Of a stretch of 44,419 nt of DNA, positions 1 through 8,376 are shown one piece after another. Numbering within the stretch: the stretch's first letter is position 1; every line of letters starts with the position of its first letter. Below the pieces are notes generated by a model. The model was given only the letters and a program-made list of their open reading frames with translations. It was not told the origin of the DNA and did no database searches. This DNA is from Acidobacteriota bacterium. GTDB taxonomy: Bacteria > Acidobacteriota > Vicinamibacteria > Vicinamibacterales > UBA8438. Where the stretch lies: positions 1 through 44,419 of the forward strand of contig WTFV01000085.1 of the NCBI GenBank assembly GCA_011523845.1. Direction: 5' to 3'. The position numbers and the translations under genes are program-made.

Positions 1-440
1 GGACCACCGCCAGGGCCGCCTCCGAGGGCAATCGAAAGACGGCCATCGCCGGCTCCACGACCGCCGACGCAGCTTGCGGCGCGCCCAGCCAATGCAACAG
101 CGAAGCCGCGGCCGTGATCAGAAAGAAGACCGGCAAGGCCCTGCGAAGGAACTCCCGAACGACGCCCTGCGCCTCGAGCCAGATGTCCCTCGGGCGCGGC
201 CAGGTCAAGAAGACCCGGCCGTCCGTCAACAGCGCATTGAAGGGAGAACGAGCCGCTTGCGGCGCGATGAGACGGGCGTAGGCGAGAGTCGTGGCGCCAA
301 GATAGAGCAGGTAGGGTACGACCAGATCGGGTCGTCCCGCCGCGGCGAAGACCGCCAGCGTGGCCCCCAACTGATACGAACACGCGGAACCGAAAGCAAT
401 GGCCGAGACGCATACGCCCCGCGAGCAAGCGGGCGACGAG
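1..440 (-). pseudogene. FeoB-like membrane transporter fragment (C-terminal Gate domain), runs off the window
   Basis: On the minus strand one frame reads hydrophobic, transporter-like protein with no usable start. It begins near residues SAIAFGSACSYQLGATL, continues through a second membrane stretch (PYLLYLGATTLAYARLI), then a linker ending TWPRPRDIW, then another membrane helix (LPVFLLITAAASLLHWLG), and runs open off the left edge. The pattern resembles the nucleoside-recognition/Gate half of FeoB-type ferrous iron transporters; this match is from memory of the family, not a search. The GTPase half and the start are absent. The frame immediately upstream belongs to an unrelated flavoprotein N-terminus, so the fragment looks like the surviving 3' part of a gene after a deletion. 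Gene end lies outside the window. Confidence 0.45.
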
Positions 441-593
441 CCGGGGCCAACGCAGGAACGAGGCGCCGACGGCGGAGCGGTCGAGGATCACGAGGTTCTC
501 GATTCCGAGGTCGCGTAGCGTCGCACCCAGGCCGAGACCGGCGGCCCCGGCGCCGACGACGACGATGTCGAACGAGCGGGCTCGTTTCGTCAT
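441..593 (-). pseudogene. FAD/NAD(P)-binding oxidoreductase, N-terminal fragment
   Basis: An ATG at 593 (minus strand) opens a frame starting MTKRARSFDIVVVGAGAAGL. It contains the GxGxxG dinucleotide-binding loop of a Rossmann fold, then the second strand (NLVILDRSAVGASFLRWP) typical of flavin monooxygenase/thioredoxin-reductase-like proteins. After about 50 residues family resemblance stops, and the transporter-like coding switches to another frame from about position 440. The frame itself stays open to the window edge but reads as low-complexity out-of-frame protein. I infer a deletion that joined the 5' end of a flavoprotein gene to the 3' part of a transporter gene. Lies 81 bp downstream of the zur-like remnant, same strand. 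Confidence 0.5.
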
Positions 594-674
594 CGGCTCA
601 CCCGAACCGTTTCGCGTCCGCCGAGGCGTAGCTCGCCTGTTCGCTTCAGTGCTCACAGCCTTCCTCGTTTCCGC

Positions 675-944
675 CTACGCCGCCCCGACTTCTGTGCACT
701 GTGCACACATGCCCTCGACCTCGACCGTGCGACGTGTCGCGACAAACCCGAGGACGGCGGCATCCTCGGCAAGCAGTCCTCCGATCCGCGGGTCCTCGAG
801 CTCGACCGACGCTCGGCAGCGGCTGCAGATGAAGAACAGGCAATCGTGGTCGCGCTCGGGATGGACGCACGGGACGTAGGCGTTCAGGCTTTCGATCCTG
901 GAAACGAGGCCCTGCGCCGTCAGGAACTCAAGCGCCCGGTACAC
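675..944 (-). pseudogene. zur-like: Zur/Fur-family metalloregulator lacking its N-terminus
   Basis: The frame reads PTVYRALEFLTAQGLVSRIE, the recognition helix and wing of Fur-family repressors. It continues with a His/Cys-rich dimerisation domain holding the two structural-zinc CxxC pairs (CSRC and CAQC); the wording is closer to Zur than to Fur. Only about 90 of the usual 140 residues are present. A TGA stop lies two codons before the conserved TVYRAL, and the first half of the winged helix is missing. An ATG at 954 opens a different frame that stops after eight codons. A GTG at 944 could start a truncated product, but it could not form a full DNA-binding domain. I therefore call it a pseudogene. 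A Zur-box-like palindrome is retained just upstream. Confidence 0.7.
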
Positions 945-980
945 GGTCGGTCATAGGCTGTCCCAACTTGCGACAGGGAA

Positions 981-1000
981 CGCAATACTATAACATTGCG
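981..1000. promoter_or_regulatory. Zur-box-like palindrome
   Basis: The 20-bp element CGCAATACTATAACATTGCG has perfect 6-bp outer arms (CGCAAT/ATTGCG) around an AT-rich core. Its minus-strand half AATGTTATA matches the half-site of classical Zur operators (TGTTATANTATAACA-type). It sits 27 bp upstream of the minus-strand ATG at 954, where autoregulation of a zur gene would be expected. It also lies upstream of the plus-strand PHP gene. Binding is an inference from similarity alone. Confidence 0.5.
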
Positions 1001-1239
1001 TCCGGTTTCGCAAGAGACCGCCGTCCGGAGCGGCCCGACATCGACGAAGGGCGCGGGATATGGACAGTGCAGTCGTCGAGCACCGCACCTCGACCCGATC
1101 GCACACCGCGTCGGACGACTTCGGGTACTCGTTCAGCCAAAGCCCCAGGTCGGAGGCTCAGGGTCGGCCCCGGCAGGCAGACGTCGCCGCCGGGACTCCC
1201 GACGCCTCCCGCGGGTTCCAGGGTCGGAGATATTCGCCA

Positions 1240-2934
1240 TTGATTCGGCGACAACGCGTGCCGCTGCTCATGGTCCCGGCGGTTGCAATCCTGGCGGCGT
1301 CATGGATCGGACCGGCGCTGGTCTGGAGACCGCTGCCTCTCGAGGGGGAGCCGCCGCGGGACGGCCTGGTGCGGCTCGCGGGTGCGGTTCACGTGCACAC
1401 CACCCTCTCGGACGGTGCGGGCACGCCGGAGCACGTCGTGCAGGAAGGCCGGGCGGCGGGGCTGTCCTATCTCGTCATCACCGATCACGACACGGACGCG
1501 GGCCGGTCGGTACAGGGATACCGGGACGGCGTCCTCGTGCTCGTGGGCACGGAGATCTCCACGTACCAGGGTCATCTGCTCGGCCTCGGGATGCGGCCTT
1601 TGCCGTTCCCACTGGCGCGGAATGCCCGCAGAGCGCTCGACGACGTTCGCCACCTGGGCGGCGCGGCGTTCGTGGCGCACCCGGCCAGCGCGCGTGACGA
1701 CCTCGCGTGGAGCGGCTGGGAGCTCGGCGGACCCTGGGGGCTCGAGGTCCTCAACATGGACAGCCTGTGGCGACGGGCGTCCTGGCTCACGGTGCTCCGG
1801 GCGCTGCCCGCCTATCCGTTCAATCCGACCTACGCGCTCGCGCGAGGCCTCGACCGGCCGGACGACGTTCTCTCGCGCTGGGATGCGTTGCTTCGCCGGC
1901 GCAAGGTCACGGGGCTGGCAGGCGTCGACGCACATGGGCTCCCGTCGTACCGCAGCCTGTTTCGTGTCATGCGCAACTACGTCCTGCTCGACGCACCGCT
2001 CTCGGCAGATCCCGAGTGCGATGCCGTAGCGGTGACCGACGCGCTGACTCGAGGCCGGTCCTACATGGCCGTGGAGGCCATCGCGCCGGCCGACGGGTTC
2101 TTCTTTCACGCGGTCCGGGGGGACGAGACGTGGCAGATGGGCGACACCGTGCCGCCCGCGCCGGAGCTGCTGCTCCGCGCCGGCGGCCGCCTGCCGAAGG
2201 AGGCGCGCATCGAGCTCTACCGGAACGGCGAACGCATCGCCCACGACGAGGGCGGGCTGGAGATTCCGGCCCGCGGGCCGGGCAGCTACCGCATCGAGGT
2301 GCGCGTCGCGGGCTGGAACCTGCCGTGGATCCTCTCGAACTCGATCTACGTCTACGACGCCGACGAGGCGGCCGCCCGCGTGCGGCGTGCCGCGTGGCCC
2401 GCCGAGCCGCCGCCGCCCCGCATGGCGCGCACCCTGAACACCTTCGCGGACGGCAGCCCCTTCGCCGCCGAATCCGACGCCGGCACCTGGGTCGATCCCT
2501 ACGTGCGCGTCGCCAGCGAGCGGAGGCCCGGCGACATCGCGGCTCGACTACGTTTTCGCGCGGCGGTGCCCCGGCCCGATCCCGCCTTCGTCTCGAGCGC
2601 GCTCGTCGATCGGACGCGGCGGGACTTCTCCGGCGACGAGGGCCTCGTCCTCGACGTCAAGGCCGACGGCGCGTACCGCCTCTGGATCGGGCTCTGGGAA
2701 GAGCGGCGGGGCGGTGACGCACACGACCCCAACTGGTGGCTCTCATCCGTCCGTACGTCGACCGAATGGCGCCGCCACGCGATTCCCTTCGCGCAACTGC
2801 ATCCCGTGCAGACCGATGTCGGCCGGTCGCCGGACCTGCGGCGCGTCGTGGGGCTGGTCTTCTTCGTCGACCGCCACACGTACGACTACGTCAGGGAAGG
2901 AACTATCTGGCTGGATCGGCTCGGGGCCTATTGA
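1240..2934 (+). CDS. PHP-domain metallohydrolase (CehA/McbA-like) with C-terminal jelly-roll
   Basis: Probable membrane-anchored or exported PHP-family phosphoesterase/hydrolase; substrate unknown. The N-terminus has a hydrophobic segment (LLMVPAVAILAASWIG). The PHP metal ligands follow in order: HVHTTLSDG, TDHDTD, GTEIS, AHPAS and a late VDAHG. After the PHP domain come a beta-sandwich stretch (about 120 residues) and a C-terminal region resembling CBM11/CIA30-type jelly-rolls (WWLSSVRTSTEWRRHAIPF). Start is uncertain. TTG at 1240 has GGAG ten bases upstream; GTG 1258 and ATG 1270 are alternatives, and the frame is open back to ATG 1060, but that extension looks non-coding. No operon partner is obvious; a gene-poor stretch follows. 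Confidence 0.8.
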   Translation: MIRRQRVPLLMVPAVAILAASWIGPALVWRPLPLEGEPPRDGLVRLAGAVHVHTTLSDGAGTPEHVVQEGRAAGLSYLVITDHDTDAGRSVQGYRDGVLVLVGTEISTYQGHLLGLGMRPLPFPLARNARRALDDVRHLGGAAFVAHPASARDDLAWSGWELGGPWGLEVLNMDSLWRRASWLTVLRALPAYPFNPTYALARGLDRPDDVLSRWDALLRRRKVTGLAGVDAHGLPSYRSLFRVMRNYVLLDAPLSADPECDAVAVTDALTRGRSYMAVEAIAPADGFFFHAVRGDETWQMGDTVPPAPELLLRAGGRLPKEARIELYRNGERIAHDEGGLEIPARGPGSYRIEVRVAGWNLPWILSNSIYVYDADEAAARVRRAAWPAEPPPPRMARTLNTFADGSPFAAESDAGTWVDPYVRVASERRPGDIAARLRFRAAVPRPDPAFVSSALVDRTRRDFSGDEGLVLDVKADGAYRLWIGLWEERRGGDAHDPNWWLSSVRTSTEWRRHAIPFAQLHPVQTDVGRSPDLRRVVGLVFFVDRHTYDYVREGTIWLDRLGAY

Positions 2935-3347
2935 CCGGCGACGCGCCGCCGCCGGCGCGGGCCGGACACGACGAGGAAACCGTGGGGCACCGGCGCGAAG
3001 CCCGAGCTGCTTGATGTCCGGACCCGTGCAAGCGTCGGGTGGTCGGGCGCGGGCCAGCGGGTCCACCCGCCTGCGCAGAACGAAACGGTCCGGGCTCTCG
3101 CGAGCAGCGCCGTTTCCCCTCCGCGCGGCTGAACAGGCGAGCTTGCAGGCCCGGCACCATCAGGTGCGCGCTCGACGTGCCCGCCTCCATGAGCCAAGAG
3201 CCGTCCGACGACCGCGAGTCGGGCAGGCCGACCGCTTCGGCGGTCGCATTCGGAACGGCGAAACCACCGCGGTCAGGGTGAACGAAGCGATCGAGCGAGC
3301 CATGATGGACCCTCGCTTTCGCGCTGATGATACCGCACGATCCGCCC
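2935..3347. other. Gene-poor stretch
   Basis: About 410 bases between the PHP gene and the promoter of the next gene. Several frames are open on both strands because of the high GC content, but none shows a recognisable domain, a ribosome-binding site or consistent codon bias. I see no RNA gene or repeat here. Confidence 0.5.
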
Positions 3348-3376
3348 TTGCGCGGCGGCCCGGCGGGGGCTATCGT
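3348..3376 (+). promoter_or_regulatory. Sigma70-type promoter of the first secreted paralogue
   Basis: TTGCGC (3348-3353), 17-bp spacer, TATCGT (3371-3376), 46 bp before the start codon. The same hexamers with the same 17-bp spacing occur upstream of the paralogue at 28531, which makes a chance match less likely. Confidence 0.55.
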
Positions 3377-3422
3377 AGCCGCGTGGGACTCGAACACGAC
3401 GCACGTCAAAGGAAGGTGAGAG

Positions 3423-4364
3423 ATGCGTAACCGATCCCTCTCGATATGGCTCGTCGCCGCGGCCGTCGCGGTGCTTCTGCCGGGGGCGGCCTTCGCCCAG
3501 ACGCAGTCCGACGGCGAGCCGCTGACGCCGTGGGGCGATCCGAACCTGCAGGGCACCTGGTCGTACGCCTCGCTCACGCCGCTGCAGCGGCCTGCCAACG
3601 TCGGCGAGCGCACGCACTACACCGAGGAAGAGGCCGCCGCGCGCAACTTCGAGGTGACCCAGGATCGCGAGCCGCCGCCGGGGAGCGTCGGCTCCTACAA
3701 CGCGCTCTGGTTCGACCGCGGCCGGGTGAGCCCCGACCTGCGGACGTCGCTCATCATCGACCCGTCGAACGGGCGCCTGCCCGTCACCGCCGAGACGGCT
3801 GCGAAGGCCGAGGCCGACCGGGCGTACCGGGCGGAGCATCCGGCCGACTCGCACCTCGACCGGAGCAACTGGGACCGCTGCATCACCTACCACGGCGTGC
3901 CGCCGGTCTCGACCGGGTACAACAACACGTACCAGATCGTCCAGACCCCGGAGCACGTCGCGATCCGGGTCGAGAACATCCACGACGTGCGCATCATCCC
4001 CATCGACGGGCGTGATCGCCTCACCGACGACATCCGGCAGTGGAACGGCGACTCGCGCGGGCACTGGGAGGGCGACACGCTGGTGGTCGAGACGCGCAAC
4101 TTCAGCGACAAGACCCAGCACCGCTTCCCGTCGTCTCCGGACACCGTCGCGGTGGAGCGCTTCCGGCGCCTGGACGACAACACCCTCGAGCACACGTTCA
4201 CCATCGAGGACTCGACGGTCTACACGCGGCCCTGGACCGGCATGCGGCACATGCCGCGGCTGCCGGACTACATCATCTACGAGTACGCCTGCCACGAGGG
4301 CAACTACGCGATGACCAACCTGCTGCGGGCCGAGCGGACCTGGGAGGCGACGGGCCGGCGCTGA
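3423..4364 (+). CDS. Secreted protein of a lineage-expanded family (copy 1 of 3)
   Basis: A 313-residue exported protein of unknown function. The start ATG at 3423 follows GGAAGGTGAG. A clear signal peptide (LVAAAVAVLLPGAAFAQ) precedes the family hallmark TPWGDPNLQGTW and LTPLQRP. Further shared blocks are RTSLIIDPSNGRLP, an isolated Cys in DRCITYHG, HDVRIIPIDGR, QWNGDSRGHWEGDTLVVET, a region of alternating hydrophobic strands, and the C-terminal YEYACHEGNY. The protein aligns along its length with those at 6117 and 28531. The two conserved Cys residues and the CHEG motif could form a disulfide or bind a metal; no catalytic family is recognised. It is followed after 32 bp by an acyl-CoA ligase gene, possibly co-transcribed. 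Confidence 0.8.
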   Translation: MRNRSLSIWLVAAAVAVLLPGAAFAQTQSDGEPLTPWGDPNLQGTWSYASLTPLQRPANVGERTHYTEEEAAARNFEVTQDREPPPGSVGSYNALWFDRGRVSPDLRTSLIIDPSNGRLPVTAETAAKAEADRAYRAEHPADSHLDRSNWDRCITYHGVPPVSTGYNNTYQIVQTPEHVAIRVENIHDVRIIPIDGRDRLTDDIRQWNGDSRGHWEGDTLVVETRNFSDKTQHRFPSSPDTVAVERFRRLDDNTLEHTFTIEDSTVYTRPWTGMRHMPRLPDYIIYEYACHEGNYAMTNLLRAERTWEATGRR

Positions 4365-4396
4365 CGGCAGGCACGGGGCGGCCTGGGCCCGATTCG

Positions 4397-6013
4397 ATGA
4401 GGGAGCCGCTCCCGGCCGGGGTTCGGACGCTGCCCGCGCTGCTCGAGGCGCGGGCGCGCTCCTCCCCCCGAGCGCGGTTCGTCCTCTTCGACGACCTGCG
4501 GGGGCAGGTCACGATCCGGACCTACCGCGAGTTCGACCGGGAGGTGAACCGGGCCGCCCATCTCCTCGGTCGCCTCGGCGTGCGCCGCGGCGACACGATC
4601 AACCTGCTCCTGACCAACTGCCTGGAGTTTCTCCTCCTCTGGTTCGGCGCCGCGAAGCTCGGCGCGGTCATCGTCCCCGCCAACACGGCGTCGTCGGCGT
4701 CGGAGCTGGAGTACCTGGTCGCTCATTCCGAGAGCCGGCTGATCTTCACCCAGGCCGCCTGGTTCGACCTCGCCCGCCAGGTGCGCAGCCGGTGCCCGCG
4801 GGTCAGGGAAGTGCTCGTTTGCACGGGTGATGCGCCGTCGGATCTGGTCGACTTCGGCCGGATGATCGCCCACTGCCCCGACATACCGCCCGCGGCGCCG
4901 GCGCCCTCGCCCGCGGACGAGGCGGCCATCCTCTACACCTCCGGCACCACGGCGCGCCCCAAGGGAGTGCTCGTCACGCACGCAAACTACCTCTGCGCGG
5001 GCGAGACCGTGGCCCGTGCGGTGCGCCTGAAGCCGGAGGACAGGCACCTGTGCGTACTGCCGCTGTTTCACGGCAACGCCCAGTACTACTCGACGATGAG
5101 CGCACTGGTGGCCGGCGCGAGCGTGGCGCTGATGGCGCGCTTCAGCGCCAGCCGCTACTTCGACCGGGCCATCGCCCACCGCTGCACCGTCTCCAGCCTG
5201 TTCGCCGCGCCGATGCGGATGCTGCTGGCGCAACCCCGGCGCCGGGAGCACGCGCGGAACGACCTGCGCGCGGTGATCTTCGCCCAGAGCGTGACGTCGG
5301 CCCAGCTCGACGAGTGGGAGAAGCGGTTCCGCGCGCCGCTCATGCAGCTCTGGGGCATGACCGAGACGATGGGGCCGCCGCTCATCAATCCCTTCGAGGG
5401 CGAGCGGCGCAACATGTCGATGGGACTGCCGGCGCCCGGCTACACGTCACGACTGGTCGACGAGAACGGCCATCCCGTCGCCCGCGGCGAGATCGGGCAG
5501 ATCGTGGTGCGCGGCGAGCCGGGCCTCTCGCTGATGAAGGGCTACTACAAGAACCCCGAAGCCACTGCCGAGACCATCCGCGACGGCTGGCTCCGGAGCG
5601 GCGACAACGCCCGGCAGGACGAGGACGGCTACTACCACTTCGTGGACCGCGCCAAGGACATGATCAAGCGGTCGGGAGAGAACGTGGCGGCCAGCGAGGT
5701 GGAGGCGGTGATCCGCGAGCATCCCGCCGTGTTCGACTGCGCGGTCATCGGCGTGCCCGACGAGATGCGGGACGAGGCGATCCTGGCCGTCGTCGTGCCG
5801 CGCGATGGTGAGGAAGGGAGACCCGCGGCCCGGCTGACGGAGGACGACGTGATCGGGTGGTGCCGCGAGCGCTTGTCCGATTTCCGGGTCCCACAGTTCG
5901 TGCGCTTCCGGACGGAGCTGCCCCGCACTTCCGTCGGCAAGATCCGGAAGCACGTTCTGCGCACGGAGATTCTCTCCGAGGCCGGTAACGGCGCCGCTGG
6001 CGCAGGGTCCTAG
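4397..6013 (+). CDS. AMP-forming acyl-CoA synthetase/ligase (CaiC-like)
   Basis: Activates a carboxylic acid to its CoA thioester through an acyl-adenylate (ANL superfamily). The 538-residue protein shows the phosphate-binding loop YTSGTTARPKG (residues 180-190), the adenylate motif QLWGMTET, the hinge-region aspartate in WLRSGDNARQDEDGYYHFVDR, and the C-terminal catalytic lysine in TSVGKIRKHVLR. Length is normal for the family. It most resembles crotonobetaine/carnitine-CoA ligase-like members, but the substrate cannot be read from sequence. ATG 4397 was chosen because family similarity begins there. The frame is open further upstream only because it overlaps the previous gene. Confidence 0.88.
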   Translation: MREPLPAGVRTLPALLEARARSSPRARFVLFDDLRGQVTIRTYREFDREVNRAAHLLGRLGVRRGDTINLLLTNCLEFLLLWFGAAKLGAVIVPANTASSASELEYLVAHSESRLIFTQAAWFDLARQVRSRCPRVREVLVCTGDAPSDLVDFGRMIAHCPDIPPAAPAPSPADEAAILYTSGTTARPKGVLVTHANYLCAGETVARAVRLKPEDRHLCVLPLFHGNAQYYSTMSALVAGASVALMARFSASRYFDRAIAHRCTVSSLFAAPMRMLLAQPRRREHARNDLRAVIFAQSVTSAQLDEWEKRFRAPLMQLWGMTETMGPPLINPFEGERRNMSMGLPAPGYTSRLVDENGHPVARGEIGQIVVRGEPGLSLMKGYYKNPEATAETIRDGWLRSGDNARQDEDGYYHFVDRAKDMIKRSGENVAASEVEAVIREHPAVFDCAVIGVPDEMRDEAILAVVVPRDGEEGRPAARLTEDDVIGWCRERLSDFRVPQFVRFRTELPRTSVGKIRKHVLRTEILSEAGNGAAGAGS

Positions 6014-6051
6014 TCGAGCCTCGGCGCGATCTTCCTCTTATGGAGTTGCAT

Positions 6052-6068
6052 CCGCACGGCGCGTGCGG
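6052..6068 (+). terminator. Short perfect hairpin after the acyl-CoA ligase
   Basis: CCGCACG-GCG-CGTGCGG forms a 7-bp perfect stem with a 3-nt loop, 39 bp after the ligase stop and 49 bp before the next start. There is no U-tract, so it could instead be a leader hairpin of the following gene. Confidence 0.35.
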
Positions 6069-6116
6069 GAAGATGCGCGATACGAGTTGCTTGGCTCCAT
6101 TCCTGAGAGGTGAACC

Positions 6117-7100
6117 ATGGAGCGTCGAACATTCGCAACGGTTGCGGTCGTGGCGGTCGTCCTTCTCGCGGCGTTCCCGGCGGCGGGGCAGGACACGCTG
6201 CGCACCCCGTGGGGCGACCCCGACCTGCAGGGCGTCTGGACCGGCTCGACCTTGACGCCGCTGGAGCGCCCGGCCCGGTTCGCGGGCCAGGAGCTCCTGA
6301 CCGAGGAGCAGGCGGCGGAGCTGGAGATGCGCGCGGACGCGACGCGTTTCGTCGAGCGCGAGGTCCGCGAGGGCGACCCGGGGACGTACAACCAGATCTG
6401 GTTCGATCCGGGCACGCGTCTGGTGGACCGGCGCACGGCGCTGATCACCGATCCCGCCGACGGGCGCATCCCCTACACGCCGGAGATGGCCGAGCGCAGC
6501 CGGCTGCAGGCGATCTACCGCGTCAGCGGCGAGCGCCACTCGTGGGTGGACGTCGACACCGGCGAACGCTGCATGACCGACGGCGTGCCGATGTTCTGGC
6601 TCGGCTACAACCCGAACCACCAGATCGCGCAGACGCCCGACCACGTCGTCATCCTCCACGAGATGTTCGGCGACCGCCGGATCATTCCCCTCGGGGATAG
6701 TCCGCACGGCACCATCCGGCAGTGGAACGGCGACATGCGCGGCCACTGGGAGGGCGACACCCTGGTCGTCGAGTCGACGCGCTTCGTCGACGGGATGGCC
6801 AACCGCTGGGCGCAGACGTGGCGCATGCCGACCCACACGATGCACCTCGTCGAGCGCTTCACGCGCGTGGACGAGAGCACGCTGATGTACGAGTTCACCC
6901 TGACCGACCCGGCGAAGTTCACCAGCCCCTGGAGCGTGCGCCTGCCGCTGACGACGAACCAGGCGTCGCGCGGCGTCACCGAGGGGCCGCTGTACGAGTA
7001 CGCCTGCCACGAGGGCAACTACAGCCTGACGAACGTGCTCAGCGGCGCCCGCGCCGAGGATCGGGCTGCCGAGGCGGCGGGCGGCGGCGGGCAGCCGTAG
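6117..7100 (+). CDS. Secreted protein of a lineage-expanded family (copy 2 of 3)
   Basis: A 327-residue exported protein, function unknown. ATG 6117 follows GAGAGGTGAACC. The signal peptide is VAVVAVVLLAAFPAAGQ. It carries the blocks of the 3423 protein: RTPWGDPDLQGVW, LTPLERP, RTALITDPADGRIP, GERCMTDG, HEMFGDRRIIPLG, RQWNGDMRGHWEGDTLVVES, a beta-rich region with ERFTRVDESTLMYEFTLTD, and YEYACHEGNYSLTNVLSGAR. It ends in a Gly/Ala-rich tail. I did not find the TTGCGC-17-TATCGT promoter of its two paralogues upstream. It may depend on the ligase transcript or on an unrecognised promoter. Confidence 0.8.
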   Translation: MERRTFATVAVVAVVLLAAFPAAGQDTLRTPWGDPDLQGVWTGSTLTPLERPARFAGQELLTEEQAAELEMRADATRFVEREVREGDPGTYNQIWFDPGTRLVDRRTALITDPADGRIPYTPEMAERSRLQAIYRVSGERHSWVDVDTGERCMTDGVPMFWLGYNPNHQIAQTPDHVVILHEMFGDRRIIPLGDSPHGTIRQWNGDMRGHWEGDTLVVESTRFVDGMANRWAQTWRMPTHTMHLVERFTRVDESTLMYEFTLTDPAKFTSPWSVRLPLTTNQASRGVTEGPLYEYACHEGNYSLTNVLSGARAEDRAAEAAGGGGQP

Positions 7101-7151
7101 GTCGGCGGGAGTCCGCGCCGCAGGGAGGCCGCGCCCGTGAGCGTTCCGGAA

Positions 7152-7811
7152 TCAGGAGCGTCCCGGGGCGGTGGCGGCCTTGTGCGCGCCGACCGCGCTC
7201 CGAGTTCGTCCGGCGGGGGGCAGCGCGTCGAACCGTTCGTCGTCGAGCGCCGCCTCCGTTGCCTGGAGGACGGTCTGGGCGGCATCGAGGGTGGCGTCCG
7301 CCGCGAGCAGTGCGCGGTGCGCCGCCCGTACCGCGCCGGCCTCGCGGAGCGCCTCCGCCCCGTCGCGAAGCGCCGCGCCCGCCGCCATCAGCGCTCTGGT
7401 CGCGTCCCGCAACCCCCGGACGGTCGCCACGGCCTCCGCGAACGTGCCGGATCGTTCCATCCGCAGGTGTCGCACGCGAGTCAGGGCGGTCCGCGTTTCG
7501 GTGCTCGCGCGGCCCGCCGCGCGAGCCGCCGACTCCGCCCGGTGCGCCGCGGTGGGCATCGCGTCGGGCGCGGTGGTGCCGGCGCCCTGCTCGCGCCGCG
7601 TTTCCGCCGCCGTGTCGAGGCCCGCGGCCGCATCGTCGAGCGCCGTCTCCGCCACTCGGAGCGCAGTGATCGCGTCATCGAGCCCATCGAGCACGTCCTC
7701 GTTCAGCAGCGGCCACACGGTCCACAAGGCGGCGGCCGACGCCGCCGCAAGCCCGACCGTCCATCGAATGCGCCGCGCGCGCCGTATTGCGCGGCGGTCT
7801 GGCGGGAGCAT
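7152..7811 (-). CDS. Ala-rich coiled-coil protein with an N-terminal membrane anchor
   Basis: 219 residues; not assigned to a family. The start ATG at 7811 is preceded by AGGAG at good spacing. A basic N-terminus (RRAIRRARRIRW) leads into one hydrophobic segment (VGLAAASAAALWTVWPLL). The rest is a long, low-complexity, Ala/Arg/Glu/Thr-rich region without proline, with heptad-like spacing of hydrophobics, so probably an extended helical coiled coil outside or along the membrane. It converges with the secreted paralogue at 6117 and lies downstream of the aspartic protease gene on the same strand. The skewed composition makes function prediction unsafe. Confidence 0.6.
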   Translation of the reverse strand: MLPPDRRAIRRARRIRWTVGLAAASAAALWTVWPLLNEDVLDGLDDAITALRVAETALDDAAAGLDTAAETRREQGAGTTAPDAMPTAAHRAESAARAAGRASTETRTALTRVRHLRMERSGTFAEAVATVRGLRDATRALMAAGAALRDGAEALREAGAVRAAHRALLAADATLDAAQTVLQATEAALDDERFDALPPAGRTRSAVGAHKAATAPGRS

Positions 7812-7885
7812 CGTCGTCTCCTGTTCTCCGGCGCCGGCGGCAGGCTGCCGGCTACGGGGCCCGTGCAGGTGCCGACGGCGCCTGT

Positions 7886-8266
7886 TCAACCGCGGGATTG
7901 CATACCCTTCAGCCGGACCGCCGGCAGTTTCTTCAGTCGCTGGTGGACGGGATCCACTTCGATACCGGCGGATTCCAGGGCCGTTACACCGAGGAGCGGC
8001 TCGGCGTCCGCGTCGCCGAAGATGATCGTGCCGGCGACGACGTCGCCCATGAACTCGATCAGCCCGAAGGCGATGTCCACCGTTATCGTGCGCCCGTCGG
8101 CCAGCTCGTACACCCGCCGTCGTTCCGGCGTGAGTCCAATGGCTTCCAGGCAAGGCCGGGGCACGAGCGAGTCGGTCGCTCCGGTGTCGACCAGGAAGAG
8201 CCCCTCCCAGCTCCGATCTCGATCCGTGATGTTGCGAATGGTGGCGGTGACGTGCGTGGCTCCCAT
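7886..8266 (-). CDS. Retropepsin-like (clan AA) aspartic protease
   Basis: A 126-residue single-lobe aspartic protease-like protein. The catalytic motif is in LFLVDTGATDSLVP (Asp27-Thr-Gly). It is followed by a beta-rich body with YELADGRTITVDIAFGLIEF and a conserved LLGVTALESAGIEVDP near the C-terminus, the pattern of bacterial clan AA proteases that act as homodimers. Start ATG 8266 gives a complete domain; GGAA lies directly upstream. No signal peptide, so probably cytosolic. Same strand as the PQQ dehydrogenase (110 bp upstream) and the coiled-coil protein (74 bp downstream). Substrate unknown. Confidence 0.78.
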   Translation of the reverse strand: MGATHVTATIRNITDRDRSWEGLFLVDTGATDSLVPRPCLEAIGLTPERRRVYELADGRTITVDIAFGLIEFMGDVVAGTIIFGDADAEPLLGVTALESAGIEVDPVHQRLKKLPAVRLKGMQSRG

Positions 8267-8376
8267 TTCCGATGGACTCCGTTCGATTGCCACGCGCGCT
8301 CCACGTGGCGGACCGTGCCGTCCCGCCGGGTCGTCGCCTTCGCTCGACTCCCGGCGGGACGCCTCGTCACCATCGC

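Noticed and set aside
2903..3613. Minus-strand open frame in the gene-poor stretch
   Set aside because: It overlaps two genes and their promoter, shows no domain and has no ribosome-binding site.
4040..4396. Upstream extension of the acyl-CoA ligase
   Set aside because: It overlaps the previous gene in another frame and precedes the conserved N-terminus.
6041..6090. TTGCGC-17-TATCGT type promoter for the second secreted paralogue
   Set aside because: Only a TTGCAT without a properly spaced -10 is present; not supported.
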